The notes under the pieces were generated by a model. That model worked only from the letters and a program-made list of their open reading frames with translations, had not been told where the DNA came from and made no database searches. Below are positions 52,823-61,592 of a stretch of 64,000 nt of DNA, in pieces (position 1 is the first letter of the stretch; the number at the start of each line of letters is the position of its first letter). This stretch comes from Treponema sp. Marseille-Q4130 (GTDB lineage Bacteria > Spirochaetota > Spirochaetia > Treponematales > Treponemataceae). Location of the stretch: positions 33,449 to 97,448 of the forward strand of contig NZ_JACSET010000006.1 of NCBI RefSeq assembly GCF_014334325.1, given 5' to 3'. A program made the translations under genes and the position numbers.

Positions 52823-52871
52823 AAAAACTTTTTCGGAAATTGATATTTCCTGCAAAAGTTTTTATGGGAGT
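52823..52871 (+). promoter_or_regulatory. Two-part hairpin with conserved leader motif before the OmpA gene
   Basis: AAAAACTTTT (52823-52832) pairs with AAAAGTTTTT (52854-52863); within it GGAAAT pairs with ATTTCC around TGAT. The right side contains the GCAAAAGTTTTTA motif, and the SD GGGAG follows immediately. It resembles the leaders at 11181 and 35270. Confidence 0.65.
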
Positions 52872-52875
52872 GCGT

Positions 52876-54258
52876 ATGCAAAAAAAAATTATAGTATCCG
52901 CCTGTATTTGTTTCGTTTCGATAATGAGCGCCGCCTCGCAAAGCGGGGCGATGACGTCCGTAAGCCGTATCGATTGGACAAAACAGCAGTTCGTTTCATC
53001 CGTTTCGTTCGATACGGCAAAAGCCGGCATATCGCTGCCGTCAGGCAAAAACGCCGCATCGGAATCGATGTACGTAAAGCTTCCCGCATTGATTAAAGAT
53101 CCGCTTTTATCGCTGTACGTCGACAACGCAAAGCAGCTCGGAGATTTGGTACTCGACGGTACGCTTACGATGAAAGAAATCACCGACATCGTCTACGGCG
53201 GAAAAATGACAAGCCCTGTTTTTAAAGGCGGAAAGCTCACGCTCTCCCTTACCGATACGATTTCCATCCCTTCGATAAGCGGCATGCTGCTCCGTCAGCG
53301 CACGCCGTACGCGCCTGCCGTTCCGATCGAATCGGTCGCATCCCGCGCGTATTCGGGTATCGTTATAGACGCGAGAGGCAAACTTCCCGTCCACGGCGAA
53401 TACGTCGAAAGCGCCGCATCTCCTTGTTTTTTTCCGCGTATTTGGGATGAAAACATGGATTTGATTTACGAACGCGATATGGTATCCTACGATGCGGCAC
53501 GCTCGAGCGGCATCGTGCTTTACGGAGAATCGGACGACGTACGCACATATCACGAACGCACAGGCTACGATCCGCTGTACATCAAAGCGTATAAAGTATA
53601 CGGAAAAAACCGTACCGATCCCGTGATCCGCGAAAGTGATGCGCTCCGCATTCTCACCGTAGAGCAAAACCGCGCGCTTTTAAAAGAGGGCAAAGTCGTC
53701 ATCATCCTCGACAAAGGAGAGCTTGTGCACGATGTGAGCTCTCCTCTCAAAGACGATTCGTACTACGCCGCCTACGATACGCTCCGCCGCGAAATCACCG
53801 GAGGCGGCGATGCCGAAAAAAATCAAAACGGTTCAAACGGCGGCGTCCCCGACACGAAGGTCGACGACGGACTGAGAGGCATCGTCATATCGATCGCAAA
53901 TGTAAAGTTCATACCCGATTCGGCAGAGCTTTTGCCGTCGGAAAGAGCGCGCATAGAACGCATCGCATCATCTCTCAAAGAAATTATTAAAAACAATGAC
54001 GGCTATACGATACTCGTCGAAGGACATACGGCCGATGTCGGAAAACCGGAAGGTCAGATGAATCTTTCGATCGAGCGCACGAAAACGATCATGCATGCGC
54101 TCATCGCATACGGCATACCCGATAGGCTTTTCAGCTACCGCGGTTACGGCGGCATGCTTCCCGCCGCGGCGAACGATACCGAAGAAGGCCGGCGTCAAAA
54201 CAGGCGCGTCGTCATCACCGTGCGCCCGAAAGACACGTACATACAGAGGGATTATTAA
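52876..54258 (+). CDS. OmpA-family peptidoglycan-associated protein
   Basis: 460 residues from ATG 52876, with SD GGGAG 5 nt before. Signal peptide to about residue 22. The middle part (about 25-325) is a beta-rich domain I cannot name. The C-terminal 110 residues are an OmpA/Pal domain: [42 protein letters not shown] and a final RRQNRRV. This domain binds diaminopimelate or ornithine in peptidoglycan and links the envelope to the wall. The ABC ATPase gene starts 2 bp after its stop. Confidence 0.88.
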   Translation: MQKKIIVSACICFVSIMSAASQSGAMTSVSRIDWTKQQFVSSVSFDTAKAGISLPSGKNAASESMYVKLPALIKDPLLSLYVDNAKQLGDLVLDGTLTMKEITDIVYGGKMTSPVFKGGKLTLSLTDTISIPSISGMLLRQRTPYAPAVPIESVASRAYSGIVIDARGKLPVHGEYVESAASPCFFPRIWDENMDLIYERDMVSYDAARSSGIVLYGESDDVRTYHERTGYDPLYIKAYKVYGKNRTDPVIRESDALRILTVEQNRALLKEGKVVIILDKGELVHDVSSPLKDDSYYAAYDTLRREITGGGDAEKNQNGSNGGVPDTKVDDGLRGIVISIANVKFIPDSAELLPSERARIERIASSLKEIIKNNDGYTILVEGHTADVGKPEGQMNLSIERTKTIMHALIAYGIPDRLFSYRGYGGMLPAAANDTEEGRRQNRRVVITVRPKDTYIQRDY

Positions 54259-54260
54259 CG

Positions 54261-55019
54261 ATGCTGCAAAGCGAAGAAATTATTAAAATAGAAAATCTTT
54301 CGAAGTCGTTCGGAACGACGAAAATTATTAAAAATATTTCGCTTTCCGTACACAAAGGCGAAGTGCTCGGCATCATAGGACCGTCCGGGAGCGGGAAATC
54401 GACAATCCTCCGCTGCATTACGCAGCTTGAAACGGTAAGCGGCGGCTCCATTTCAATATGCGGGCAAAATCTCGTCAAAGACGGCGTCTATGCGGATAAA
54501 GCCGCCCTCCGATCGATAGCGTTGAAAACGGGACTTGTCTTTCAGAATTTCAATTTATTTCCGCACTATTCGGTTTTGCAGAACGTCGCAGACGCTCCCC
54601 GCCGCGTTCTCGGAAAAAGTGCGGAAGAAGCGAATTCTCTTGCCGTCGATCTTCTTTCGCGCATGGGACTCGCCGATAAAATATCGAATTATCCGTACGA
54701 ACTTTCGGGAGGACAGCAGCAGCGAGTCGGCATCGCGCGTGCACTCGCGCTCAATCCGGAAGTGCTGTTGTTCGACGAACCGACGAGCGCCCTCGATCCG
54801 GAATTGACCGGTGAAATACTTTCGGTTATTAAAACGCTTGCTGCGGAAAAGATGACGATGGTCGTCGTCACCCATGAGATGGCATTCGCACGCGACACGT
54901 GCAGCCACATCATATTCATGGACGGAGGCGTCATCGTCGAACAGGGATCGCCGAAAGACGTCATCGACAGTCCGAAAGAAGCGCGTACGAAAGCATTTTT
55001 GGCAAGATTCAACGCATAG
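54261..55019 (+). CDS. Stand-alone amino-acid-type ABC ATPase (GlnQ/HisP class)
   Basis: 252 residues, full length. Walker [10 protein letters not shown] (40-48), Q-loop [10 protein letters not shown], signature LSGGQQQRV (about 150), Walker [14 protein letters not shown] and the His switch VVVTHEM. Sequence style is that of polar-amino-acid import ATPases. No permease or binding-protein gene is adjacent, so the partners must lie elsewhere. It is tightly spaced (2 bp) behind the OmpA-like gene, and a bidirectional terminator follows at 55165-55194. Confidence 0.92.
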   Translation: MLQSEEIIKIENLSKSFGTTKIIKNISLSVHKGEVLGIIGPSGSGKSTILRCITQLETVSGGSISICGQNLVKDGVYADKAALRSIALKTGLVFQNFNLFPHYSVLQNVADAPRRVLGKSAEEANSLAVDLLSRMGLADKISNYPYELSGGQQQRVGIARALALNPEVLLFDEPTSALDPELTGEILSVIKTLAAEKMTMVVVTHEMAFARDTCSHIIFMDGGVIVEQGSPKDVIDSPKEARTKAFLARFNA

Positions 55020-55164
55020 CCGAGCGCAGAAAATATCGTACCGTTTCAGAGGCTCTGTATGCCCGAAAAAATAATTTCGATCATGCTGCGATATGGAAAA
55101 TCAATATACAATAAAAAATCAAGGAAGCCGCCAAAAAACTGAAGTTTTTGAACGACCCGAATAA

Positions 55165-55194
55165 AAAACCGCCGCATCGCTACGGCGGTTTTAT
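55165..55194. terminator. Bidirectional terminator between two ABC ATPase genes
   Basis: AAAACCGCCG (55165-55174) and CGGCGGTTTT (55183-55192) form a perfect 10-bp stem with an 8-nt loop. It has A-runs on the left and T-runs on the right, so it can stop transcription from both sides. Confidence 0.88.
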
Positions 55195-55209
55195 CGGCAG
55201 CAAATCAGC

Positions 55210-56331
55210 TTACCATTTCTTTTCGACTTTGTCGCAGATATTCGGCTCGCCTTCCTCTTTGGAGAAGAACTTCGCCTTTTCCATATTCGGAACGAAGTTG
55301 AGCGTATCACCGAGACGGAAGTCCGCATTTGCCGACGTTTTGACGATAAGGTTTTGTCCCTTATTCGTAACGACATAGAGGTGCGTTTCCGAGCCGAGCG
55401 GTTCTTTGTTCGTAAGCTTCATCTGCATATTGTTCGCCGCGGCAGGCTTTTCCGAAAACGCGACGTCTTCGGGGCGGATGCCGAACGACACTTCTTTGCC
55501 GACGAAAGCTTTAAGCTCTTTCGCCTGTGCGTCCGTCGGAACGACTTCGAACGAACCTTCGTCGCATACGATCTTGCCGCCTTTTTCGGCGACTTTGACC
55601 GTCATAAAATTCATCGGCGGCGTGCCGATAAATCCCGCGACGAATTTATTGATCGGAGAATTATACAGATAGAGCGGCGCACCGATCTGCTGAATAAATC
55701 CGTCTTTCATAACGACGATCTTCGTACCGAGCGTCATAGCTTCGATCTGATCGTGCGTAACGTAGATCATCGTCGCCTGCAGCCTCTGGTGTAAAGAAGC
55801 GAGTTCGGAGCGCATCGTAACGCGGAGCTTCGCGTCGAGGTTCGACAGCGGTTCGTCGAAGAGGAATACTTTCGGATTGCGGACGATCGCGCGGCCGACT
55901 GCGACGCGCTGGCGCTGACCGCCGGAAAGCGCTTTCGGCTTACGGTTCAAATACTGCGTCAAGTCGAGCTGCTTCGCCGCATCTTTTACGCGGCGGTCGA
56001 TTTCCGCTTTGTCCATTTTGCGGATCTTCAAACCGAAAGCCATATTGTCGTACACCGTCATGTGCGGGTACAGCGCATAGTTTTGGAACACCATAGCGAT
56101 GTCGCGGTCTTTCGGCGGAACATCGTTCATCTCCACGCCGTCGATGTACAGCTTGCCTTCGGTGATGTCTTCAAGACCCGCAACCATGCGGAGCGTCGTC
56201 GATTTTCCGCAGCCGGACGGGCCGACGAAAACGCAAAACTCTTTGTCTTCGACCGTGATATTGGCGTCGGTAACGGCACGCGTCATGCCTTCGTATACTT
56301 TTCCGACACCCTTCAGTTCAACTTTTGCCAT
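55210..56331 (-). CDS. Stand-alone carbohydrate ABC ATPase (MsmX/UgpC/MalK class)
   Basis: 373 residues. Walker A GPSGCGKST (38-46), Q-loop VFQNYALYPHM, signature LSGGQRQRVAVGRA, Walker B VFLFDEPLSNLDAKLR and the His switch VTHDQ. The C-terminal TOBE-type regulatory domain (FGIRPEDV) is present. Such ATPases often serve several sugar importers that lack their own. The importer at 4249-7344 has permeases and binding protein but no ATPase and is a good candidate partner. A strong promoter precedes the gene. Confidence 0.93.
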   Translation of the reverse strand: MAKVELKGVGKVYEGMTRAVTDANITVEDKEFCVFVGPSGCGKSTTLRMVAGLEDITEGKLYIDGVEMNDVPPKDRDIAMVFQNYALYPHMTVYDNMAFGLKIRKMDKAEIDRRVKDAAKQLDLTQYLNRKPKALSGGQRQRVAVGRAIVRNPKVFLFDEPLSNLDAKLRVTMRSELASLHQRLQATMIYVTHDQIEAMTLGTKIVVMKDGFIQQIGAPLYLYNSPINKFVAGFIGTPPMNFMTVKVAEKGGKIVCDEGSFEVVPTDAQAKELKAFVGKEVSFGIRPEDVAFSEKPAAANNMQMKLTNKEPLGSETHLYVVTNKGQNLIVKTSANADFRLGDTLNFVPNMEKAKFFSKEEGEPNICDKVEKKW

Positions 56332-56365
56332 AAAAGGCCTCCCTTGGGGTTATATTATAAAAATA

Positions 56366-56394
56366 AGTATACGGCAAAAAATACGCGCTGTCAA
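56366..56394 (-). promoter_or_regulatory. Promoter of the MsmX-type ATPase gene
   Basis: On the minus strand TTGACA (56389-56394), a 17-nt spacer and TATACT (56366-56371). The -35 overlaps the stop codon of the upstream hydrolase gene. Confidence 0.85.
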
Positions 56395-57230
56395 ACGATT
56401 TTTTTTAAATCGATTTTTTTTAAATCGGCAAAACAATCATAAGGGGCAGTTTTATCAAATATAAATCCTTTTTCATTCCATTTCGGAATAACATCGACAT
56501 GCGCAAAGACAGACTTCACTTTATCCGTAAATCCGTTATGGGAAGTAAATACATACTTAATTCTATTTAAATCCAGTTTTTCCTTTAATGCTTTCAAGGA
56601 TTTAATATTCATTTCACTGTTGCAGTTGAACAGATCAAAAAAACACCATCCGCCGTCTTGATTCAGCGCAATGGAGTCTCCCGTAAAAAGCAGTTCGTTG
56701 TCGATTAAATACATCAAGTGCCCGAGCGTATGGCCGGGAACTAAAAACGGCTGAATCGTCAAATCACCGACGGAAACGGATTGGCCGTCTTTAAGAAGGT
56801 GATAATTGTCTTTTATTTTTACGGAATTTTTTAATCCGAACGGGCCGATTTTTTTACGGTATACGGTATTTGTCAGATAATTTTCTTCAATTTCGCCCAG
56901 ATAAATTTCAGCGTTAATAAAACAATTTTCACAACGAATATCCAAGCCGCCTGCATGATCCGGGTCCGCATGCGTAAGAAACAGCGCCTGAATCGCTTTA
57001 GGATCGATTCCGATTTTTTTACACCCCGGCAAGAGAGCATGATGATTTTTGTACCCGGAATCTATTGCGATCAGTGTGTTACCCTTGCGGATAAAGAAGA
57101 TATTGACATCGTACTCTCTTACGCAGCTTACCGTTTCCGTCAATCGCCCTGTTTCCGCAGGATGAAAAGCTCCTTTTCCTCTGTACACTTTCGGAACAAC
57201 ATGAATTGCAAAATAATCCATTAAACTCAT
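56391..57230 (-). CDS. Metallo-beta-lactamase-fold hydrolase
   Basis: 279 residues from ATG 57230, with the SD AAGGAGATG; I reject the longer frame. The metal motif THADPDHAGG (about 89-98) is the HxHxDH variant HxDxDH, then GHTLGHLMYL, a late TSHNG and an asp-rich turn GDSIALNQDGG. Related proteins hydrolyse lactones, thioesters or other esters, or act as oxidoreductases; the exact role is unknown. The gene is more AT-rich than neighbours and may be acquired. It uses the last bases of its frame as part of the next promoter. Confidence 0.82.
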   Translation of the reverse strand: MSLMDYFAIHVVPKVYRGKGAFHPAETGRLTETVSCVREYDVNIFFIRKGNTLIAIDSGYKNHHALLPGCKKIGIDPKAIQALFLTHADPDHAGGLDIRCENCFINAEIYLGEIEENYLTNTVYRKKIGPFGLKNSVKIKDNYHLLKDGQSVSVGDLTIQPFLVPGHTLGHLMYLIDNELLFTGDSIALNQDGGWCFFDLFNCNSEMNIKSLKALKEKLDLNRIKYVFTSHNGFTDKVKSVFAHVDVIPKWNEKGFIFDKTAPYDCFADLKKIDLKKIV

Positions 57231-57393
57231 AAAACCATCTCCTTTACCGATTATTACGAGGTTAATTGTAAGGCCGATTCCCGAAAAACGCAAGGATTTT
57301 ATTATTTAATAATTATTGAAAAATTATTGAAAGCTTCGAAAAAAATTCAATTTTTAGAGGAGTTTCATTATATATCCGCATCAAACGTGCAAT

Positions 57394-59445
57394 TTAAAAC
57401 GCGTTCAGTCCGCCGGGCTTTACTTGAAAATGACTGAACTCCATCGAAAACGACGCCCTGCCCTGCGTCGCCGAACGGAGGCTCGTCGAAAAGCCGAACA
57501 TCTTCGCCATCGGTGCCTGCGCGTGAACGATTTCGCCCGTCTGCTTCGAATCCTGTCCGAGTATAATACCGCCGCGGCTCGTCATCTGGTTCATCGCGTC
57601 TCCGACGAATTCTTTCGGACAGGAAATATCGACGTCCATAACGGGTTCGAGCAATTCCGGTTTTGCGGCCGAACACGCTTTGTCGAAAACCGCGGCGGCG
57701 CACGCTTCGAATGCAAACGTCGTCGACGTCAATTCGCTGTAATCGACATCGGTTACGGTGACGGCGGTATCGGTACAGGGATAACCGAATTTGATTCCCG
57801 ATTGGAGAGAGCTTTCGAACGCGCTTTCCATCGCTTCGAAAATTTCGTCGGGGATATCGCCCTTCTTTACGGTACATGCGTACGAGTTTCCGGCTCCTTG
57901 AGGACGCGCTTCGACGTGAACCTTTATACCCGCCGTATTTTCTTTTCCGCCGAGCACTTTGCTGTAGCTTTCGCTCGCATCCGCGCTTGCGGTCACCGCT
58001 TCGCGGTAAGTCACTTGCGGAGAGCCCACGCGGCACTTCACTTTAAAATCGTCCTGCATGCGCGTGACGAGTACGTCGAGGTGCAGCTCACCCATGCCGC
58101 TGATTATCAGCTGACCCGTTTCCGCGTCTTCGTGATACGTAAACGTCGGATCTTCCCGCGAAAGGATCGCAAGCGTATCGTTCATCCTGTCGCGCTCGGC
58201 GAGCGATTCGGGTTCGAGAGAAACCGATATGACCGGTTCGGGAAACTGCGGTTTTTCAAGGAGCACCGGCATCCCCTCGCTGCCGAGCGTGTCGCCCGTC
58301 TGCGCGAGTTTCAATCCGATAAACGCTGCGATATCGCCTGCAGCGATACTGTCGATCGGCTCTTCTTTGTCCGCATTGATTCTGAAAATTCTGTTGACTC
58401 TCTCGCGCTTTTTTTTGTTGACGTTATACACTTGCGTGCCGCTCGCAATTTTTCCCGAATACATGCGCACAAAACACAGGAGCCCCATATTCGGATCGTG
58501 CTGAATTTTAAACACCAAACCGACGGCGGCTCCGTTTTCTTTACACGGCACTTCGATTTTTTCTTCTTTATCGCGCTTTATGTGCAAACCGACGGCGGGC
58601 GGCACTTCATCGGGTGCCGGAAGATAATCGATAAGTGCATCGATGAGCGGCTGCACGCCCTGATTGCGGCGGGCGCTTCCCATCACAAACGGAACGATTG
58701 CACGCGCTATCGTCTCTTTGCGGATCGCATCTTTCAGCTGTTCCGTCGTTATCTCTTTTCCTTCGAGGTATAATTCCGCAAGAAAATCGTCGGCCGATGC
58801 GACCTGATCGACGAGCTTCGCCCGCCATTCGTCCGCTTTTTCTTTGCGTTCCGGAGCGATATCGGAAAATGAAAAAGTTTCTCCGTCGTCGTCTTCGTTC
58901 CAGCGGATTTCCTTCATCGTCAAAAGATCGATGACGCCTTCGAAATCGCTTCCTTCGCCGATCGGGATCTGGAGAGCGACGCATTCGACACCGAACTTTT
59001 CGTGTACGTCTTCCATCGAACCGAAAAAGTCGGCGCCGACGCGATCCATCTTATTCATAAAACACAGGCGCGGCACTTTAAACGTGTCCGCCTGACGCCA
59101 CACCGTTTCCGTCTGCGGCTGCACGCCGTCGACCGCACAGATGACGGCGACCGCACCGTCGAGCACGCGCAGAGAGCGCTCGACTTCGGCGGTAAAATCG
59201 ACATGCCCCGGCGTATCGATGATATTGATTTGAAAGCCGCGCCATTCGGTCGTCGTCGCCGCACTCGCAATCGTAATGCCGCGCGCCTGTTCCTGCGGCA
59301 AAAAATCCATCGTCGCCTGACCGTCGTCGATTTCGCCGATTTTGTGAATTTTTTTCGTATAATAGAGGATGCGCTCCGTCGTCGTCGTTTTGCCCGCGTC
59401 GATGTGCGCCATGATTCCGATATTCCGTATTTTATTCAGCTGCAT
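57394..59445 (-). CDS. Elongation factor G, EF-G2 (mitochondrial EF-G2-like) type
   Basis: 683 residues from ATG 59445 (MQLNKIRNIGIMAHIDAGKT). I reject the longer frame from 59580 because its extra residues look non-coding and a -10 box lies 6 nt before 59445. GTPase motifs: [29 protein letters not shown] and NKMD. The tract IDDGQATMDFLPQEQARGIT is in the style of mitochondrial EF-G2. In Borrelia the EF-G2 paralogue acts only in ribosome recycling, so the same is probable here; the true role is inferred. No SD is seen. Confidence 0.92.
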   Translation of the reverse strand: MQLNKIRNIGIMAHIDAGKTTTTERILYYTKKIHKIGEIDDGQATMDFLPQEQARGITIASAATTTEWRGFQINIIDTPGHVDFTAEVERSLRVLDGAVAVICAVDGVQPQTETVWRQADTFKVPRLCFMNKMDRVGADFFGSMEDVHEKFGVECVALQIPIGEGSDFEGVIDLLTMKEIRWNEDDDGETFSFSDIAPERKEKADEWRAKLVDQVASADDFLAELYLEGKEITTEQLKDAIRKETIARAIVPFVMGSARRNQGVQPLIDALIDYLPAPDEVPPAVGLHIKRDKEEKIEVPCKENGAAVGLVFKIQHDPNMGLLCFVRMYSGKIASGTQVYNVNKKKRERVNRIFRINADKEEPIDSIAAGDIAAFIGLKLAQTGDTLGSEGMPVLLEKPQFPEPVISVSLEPESLAERDRMNDTLAILSREDPTFTYHEDAETGQLIISGMGELHLDVLVTRMQDDFKVKCRVGSPQVTYREAVTASADASESYSKVLGGKENTAGIKVHVEARPQGAGNSYACTVKKGDIPDEIFEAMESAFESSLQSGIKFGYPCTDTAVTVTDVDYSELTSTTFAFEACAAAVFDKACSAAKPELLEPVMDVDISCPKEFVGDAMNQMTSRGGIILGQDSKQTGEIVHAQAPMAKMFGFSTSLRSATQGRASFSMEFSHFQVKPGGLNAF

Positions 59446-59451
59446 AACGCG

Positions 59452-59480
59452 AGTATATAGAAAAGAGAAAGAAGGAGCAA
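59452..59480 (-). promoter_or_regulatory. Promoter of the EF-G2 gene, leaderless
   Basis: On the minus strand TTGCTC (59475-59480), a 17-nt spacer and TATACT (59452-59457), then CGCGTT and ATG at 59445. The predicted start is at the ATG. Confidence 0.68.
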
Positions 59481-59653
59481 GCGAACATATTTTTGAAAAA
59501 ACCGATAAGGCAAGCTGCGAGGAAAATCGGAGGAAACGTAGCGATGAGAAAGCTCGCATAAGTTCGGGAATGTACGGCAAAGCCCTAGACGTATTTTACA
59601 CGAGCGGGTAAAATACATTGTTATAAAACGTATAAACAAATACAGAGGTAATT

Positions 59654-60286
59654 ATGAATTTCATCTTTTTAGGACCGCCCGGAGCGGGCAAAGGCTCTCT
59701 CGCCGTCAAAGTCGCACAGGAGTACAAAATCCCCCACATTTCGACGGGCGATATTTTCCGCGCGGCGATAAAAAATCAAACGGAACTCGGGAAAAAAGTC
59801 AAAAGCATCATCGATTCGGGCGGCTTGGTGAGCGACGACATCACGTGCGCACTCGTAAAAGAGCGGCTCGAAGCGGACGATACGAAAAGCGGTTTTATCC
59901 TCGACGGATTTCCGCGCACCCTCGCGCAGGCTGAAGCGTTTACGAAAATCTGCGACGACGTAACGGTCGTCAATTTCGTTATCAAAGACCAAGAAGTCAT
60001 CAAGCGCCTTTCGACGCGGCGCGTCTGCAAAAAATGCGGAACGAATTTCAACGTGCTCACGCTGCCGCCGAAAAAAGAAGGCGTCTGCGACAACTGCGGC
60101 GGTGAGCTCTATCAGCGGGACGACGATAAGCAGGAATCGATTTTACACCGCATGGACGTATACCGCGAGCAGACCGAACCGCTTATCGATTTTTACCGCA
60201 CGAGAGGAAAGCTTACCGACATAGACGGAGCAATTCAAACGGCACAATTATTAAACGAGTTCGAAAAAGCGTTTCCGAAAAAATGA
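59654..60286 (+). CDS. adk: Adenylate kinase
   Basis: 210 residues. P-loop GPPGAGKGS (residues 7-15), HISTGDIFR, DGFPRTLAQAEAF, and the LID insert with four Cys (CKKCGTNF and CDNCGGELYQR), which binds zinc. It converts ATP and AMP to two ADP in the cytoplasm. SD AGAGGT 6 nt before ATG. It is followed by about 150 bp without a gene and then glycerate kinase. Confidence 0.97.
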   Translation: MNFIFLGPPGAGKGSLAVKVAQEYKIPHISTGDIFRAAIKNQTELGKKVKSIIDSGGLVSDDITCALVKERLEADDTKSGFILDGFPRTLAQAEAFTKICDDVTVVNFVIKDQEVIKRLSTRRVCKKCGTNFNVLTLPPKKEGVCDNCGGELYQRDDDKQESILHRMDVYREQTEPLIDFYRTRGKLTDIDGAIQTAQLLNEFEKAFPKK

Positions 60287-60418
60287 TGTCCGCCGTGGCG
60301 TACGGCATCGTATGCGACGATGCACATAGGGCACTGTATGCAAAAGCGCGCGAAGGGTATCGCATGCGGCTGTGTGCGCAGCAGTGCGCGTTGCAAATTT
60401 TACGTAAAAAACGGACAG

Positions 60419-60432
60419 CGCCTAAGGAGGCG
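60419..60432 (+). promoter_or_regulatory. Hairpin covering the Shine-Dalgarno of the glycerate kinase gene
   Basis: CGCCT (60419-60423) pairs with AGGCG (60428-60432) around AAGG; the SD AAGGAGG is thus mostly in the loop and stem. It could reduce or gate translation. Confidence 0.4.
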
Positions 60433-60437
60433 ATGCA

Positions 60438-61580
60438 ATGAAAAAAATCGTACTGATCCCCGATTCATTTAAAGGCACGATGAGTTCCGCAGAGATATGC
60501 GGTATCATGGAAAAAGCGATAAAAAAATTTTATCCCGAAACGGATGTCGTAAGCATCCCCGTCGCCGACGGAGGAGAAGGCAGTGTCGACGCCTTTCTCA
60601 CCGCAGTCGGCGGAAAAAAAATCACCGTATCCGCCGACGATCCCTACTTCAAAAAAATGGATGCATTTTACGGAAAACTTTCCGACGGAAAAACGGGCGT
60701 CATCGAAATGGCTTCCTGCGCGGGGCTTCCCCTCGTCGAAGACAGGCGCGATCCCGAAAAGACGACGACGTTCGGAGTGGGCGCTCTCATACTTCGCGCG
60801 ATCGAAAACGGCTGCACGAAACTCATCATGGGACTCGGAGGAAGCGCGACGAACGACGGAGGCTGCGGAGCGGCTGCGGCATGCGGCGTAAAGTTTATCG
60901 ATAAAGCGGGAAAAGAATTTATCCCGACGGGCGGCACGCTCTGCGACATCAAACACATCGACTCGTCCGGTTTGCATCCCTCGCTCAAAGGCATCGAAAT
61001 CGTCACGATGTGCGACATAGACAATCCGCTCTACGGAGAAACGGGAGCCGCGTACGTATTCGGACCGCAAAAGGGCGCCGACGAAGAAGCGGTTAAACGC
61101 CTCGATTCGGGACTCCGCCGCCTCGCCGAAATCGTCGAGCGGGATCTGCACAAAGACGCTTCTCTCATGCCCGGCGCGGGAGCGGCCGGCGGCATGGGCT
61201 ACGGCATGAACGTCTTTTTCAGTTCAAAGCTGCAGATGGGTATCGAAACGGTGCTCGACACGGTGAAGTTCGACGAACTCGTCAAAGATGCGGACTGCGT
61301 TTTTTCGGGCGAAGGAAAAATCGACACGCAGAGCCTGCGCGGAAAAGTCGTCATCGGCATCGCGCGCCGCACGAAAAAAGCGGGAGTACCGCTCATCGCA
61401 GTCGTCGGCGATATCGGAGACGACATCGAAGAAGCGTACGACACGGGCGTATCGGCAGTCTTCAGCATAAACCGCGTCGCAGTCGATTACACCCGCGCAA
61501 AGCCCCGCGCAAAAAACGATCTTCGGCTCACGGTCGAAAACATCATGCGCTTTATCGAATGCGTAAAAACGCGAATGTAA
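60438..61580 (+). CDS. Glycerate kinase (GlxK/GarK family)
   Basis: 380 residues, the family length. Blocks: VLIPDSFKGTMSSAEI (4-19), PVADGGEGSVDAFL (about 41-54), GLGGSATNDGGCGAA (about 133-147) and SGEGKIDTQSLRGKVVIG (about 290-307). It phosphorylates D-glycerate to 2- or 3-phosphoglycerate with ATP, feeding lower glycolysis. SD AAGGAGG; the SD may be partly folded (60419-60432). Its stop is only 12 bp from the convergent lactate dehydrogenase stop. Confidence 0.93.
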   Translation: MKKIVLIPDSFKGTMSSAEICGIMEKAIKKFYPETDVVSIPVADGGEGSVDAFLTAVGGKKITVSADDPYFKKMDAFYGKLSDGKTGVIEMASCAGLPLVEDRRDPEKTTTFGVGALILRAIENGCTKLIMGLGGSATNDGGCGAAAACGVKFIDKAGKEFIPTGGTLCDIKHIDSSGLHPSLKGIEIVTMCDIDNPLYGETGAAYVFGPQKGADEEAVKRLDSGLRRLAEIVERDLHKDASLMPGAGAAGGMGYGMNVFFSSKLQMGIETVLDTVKFDELVKDADCVFSGEGKIDTQSLRGKVVIGIARRTKKAGVPLIAVVGDIGDDIEEAYDTGVSAVFSINRVAVDYTRAKPRAKNDLRLTVENIMRFIECVKTRM

Positions 61581-61592
61581 TTCGCCTTTTAA

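Noticed and set aside
57424-58773. 449-codon frame antisense to EF-G2
   Set aside because: Shadow of a conserved gene with Arg/His/Phe-rich composition.
57394-59580. Longer EF-G2 reading frame starting at 59580
   Set aside because: The 45 extra residues are not protein-like, and a promoter -10 lies within that segment, 6 nt before the ATG at 59445.
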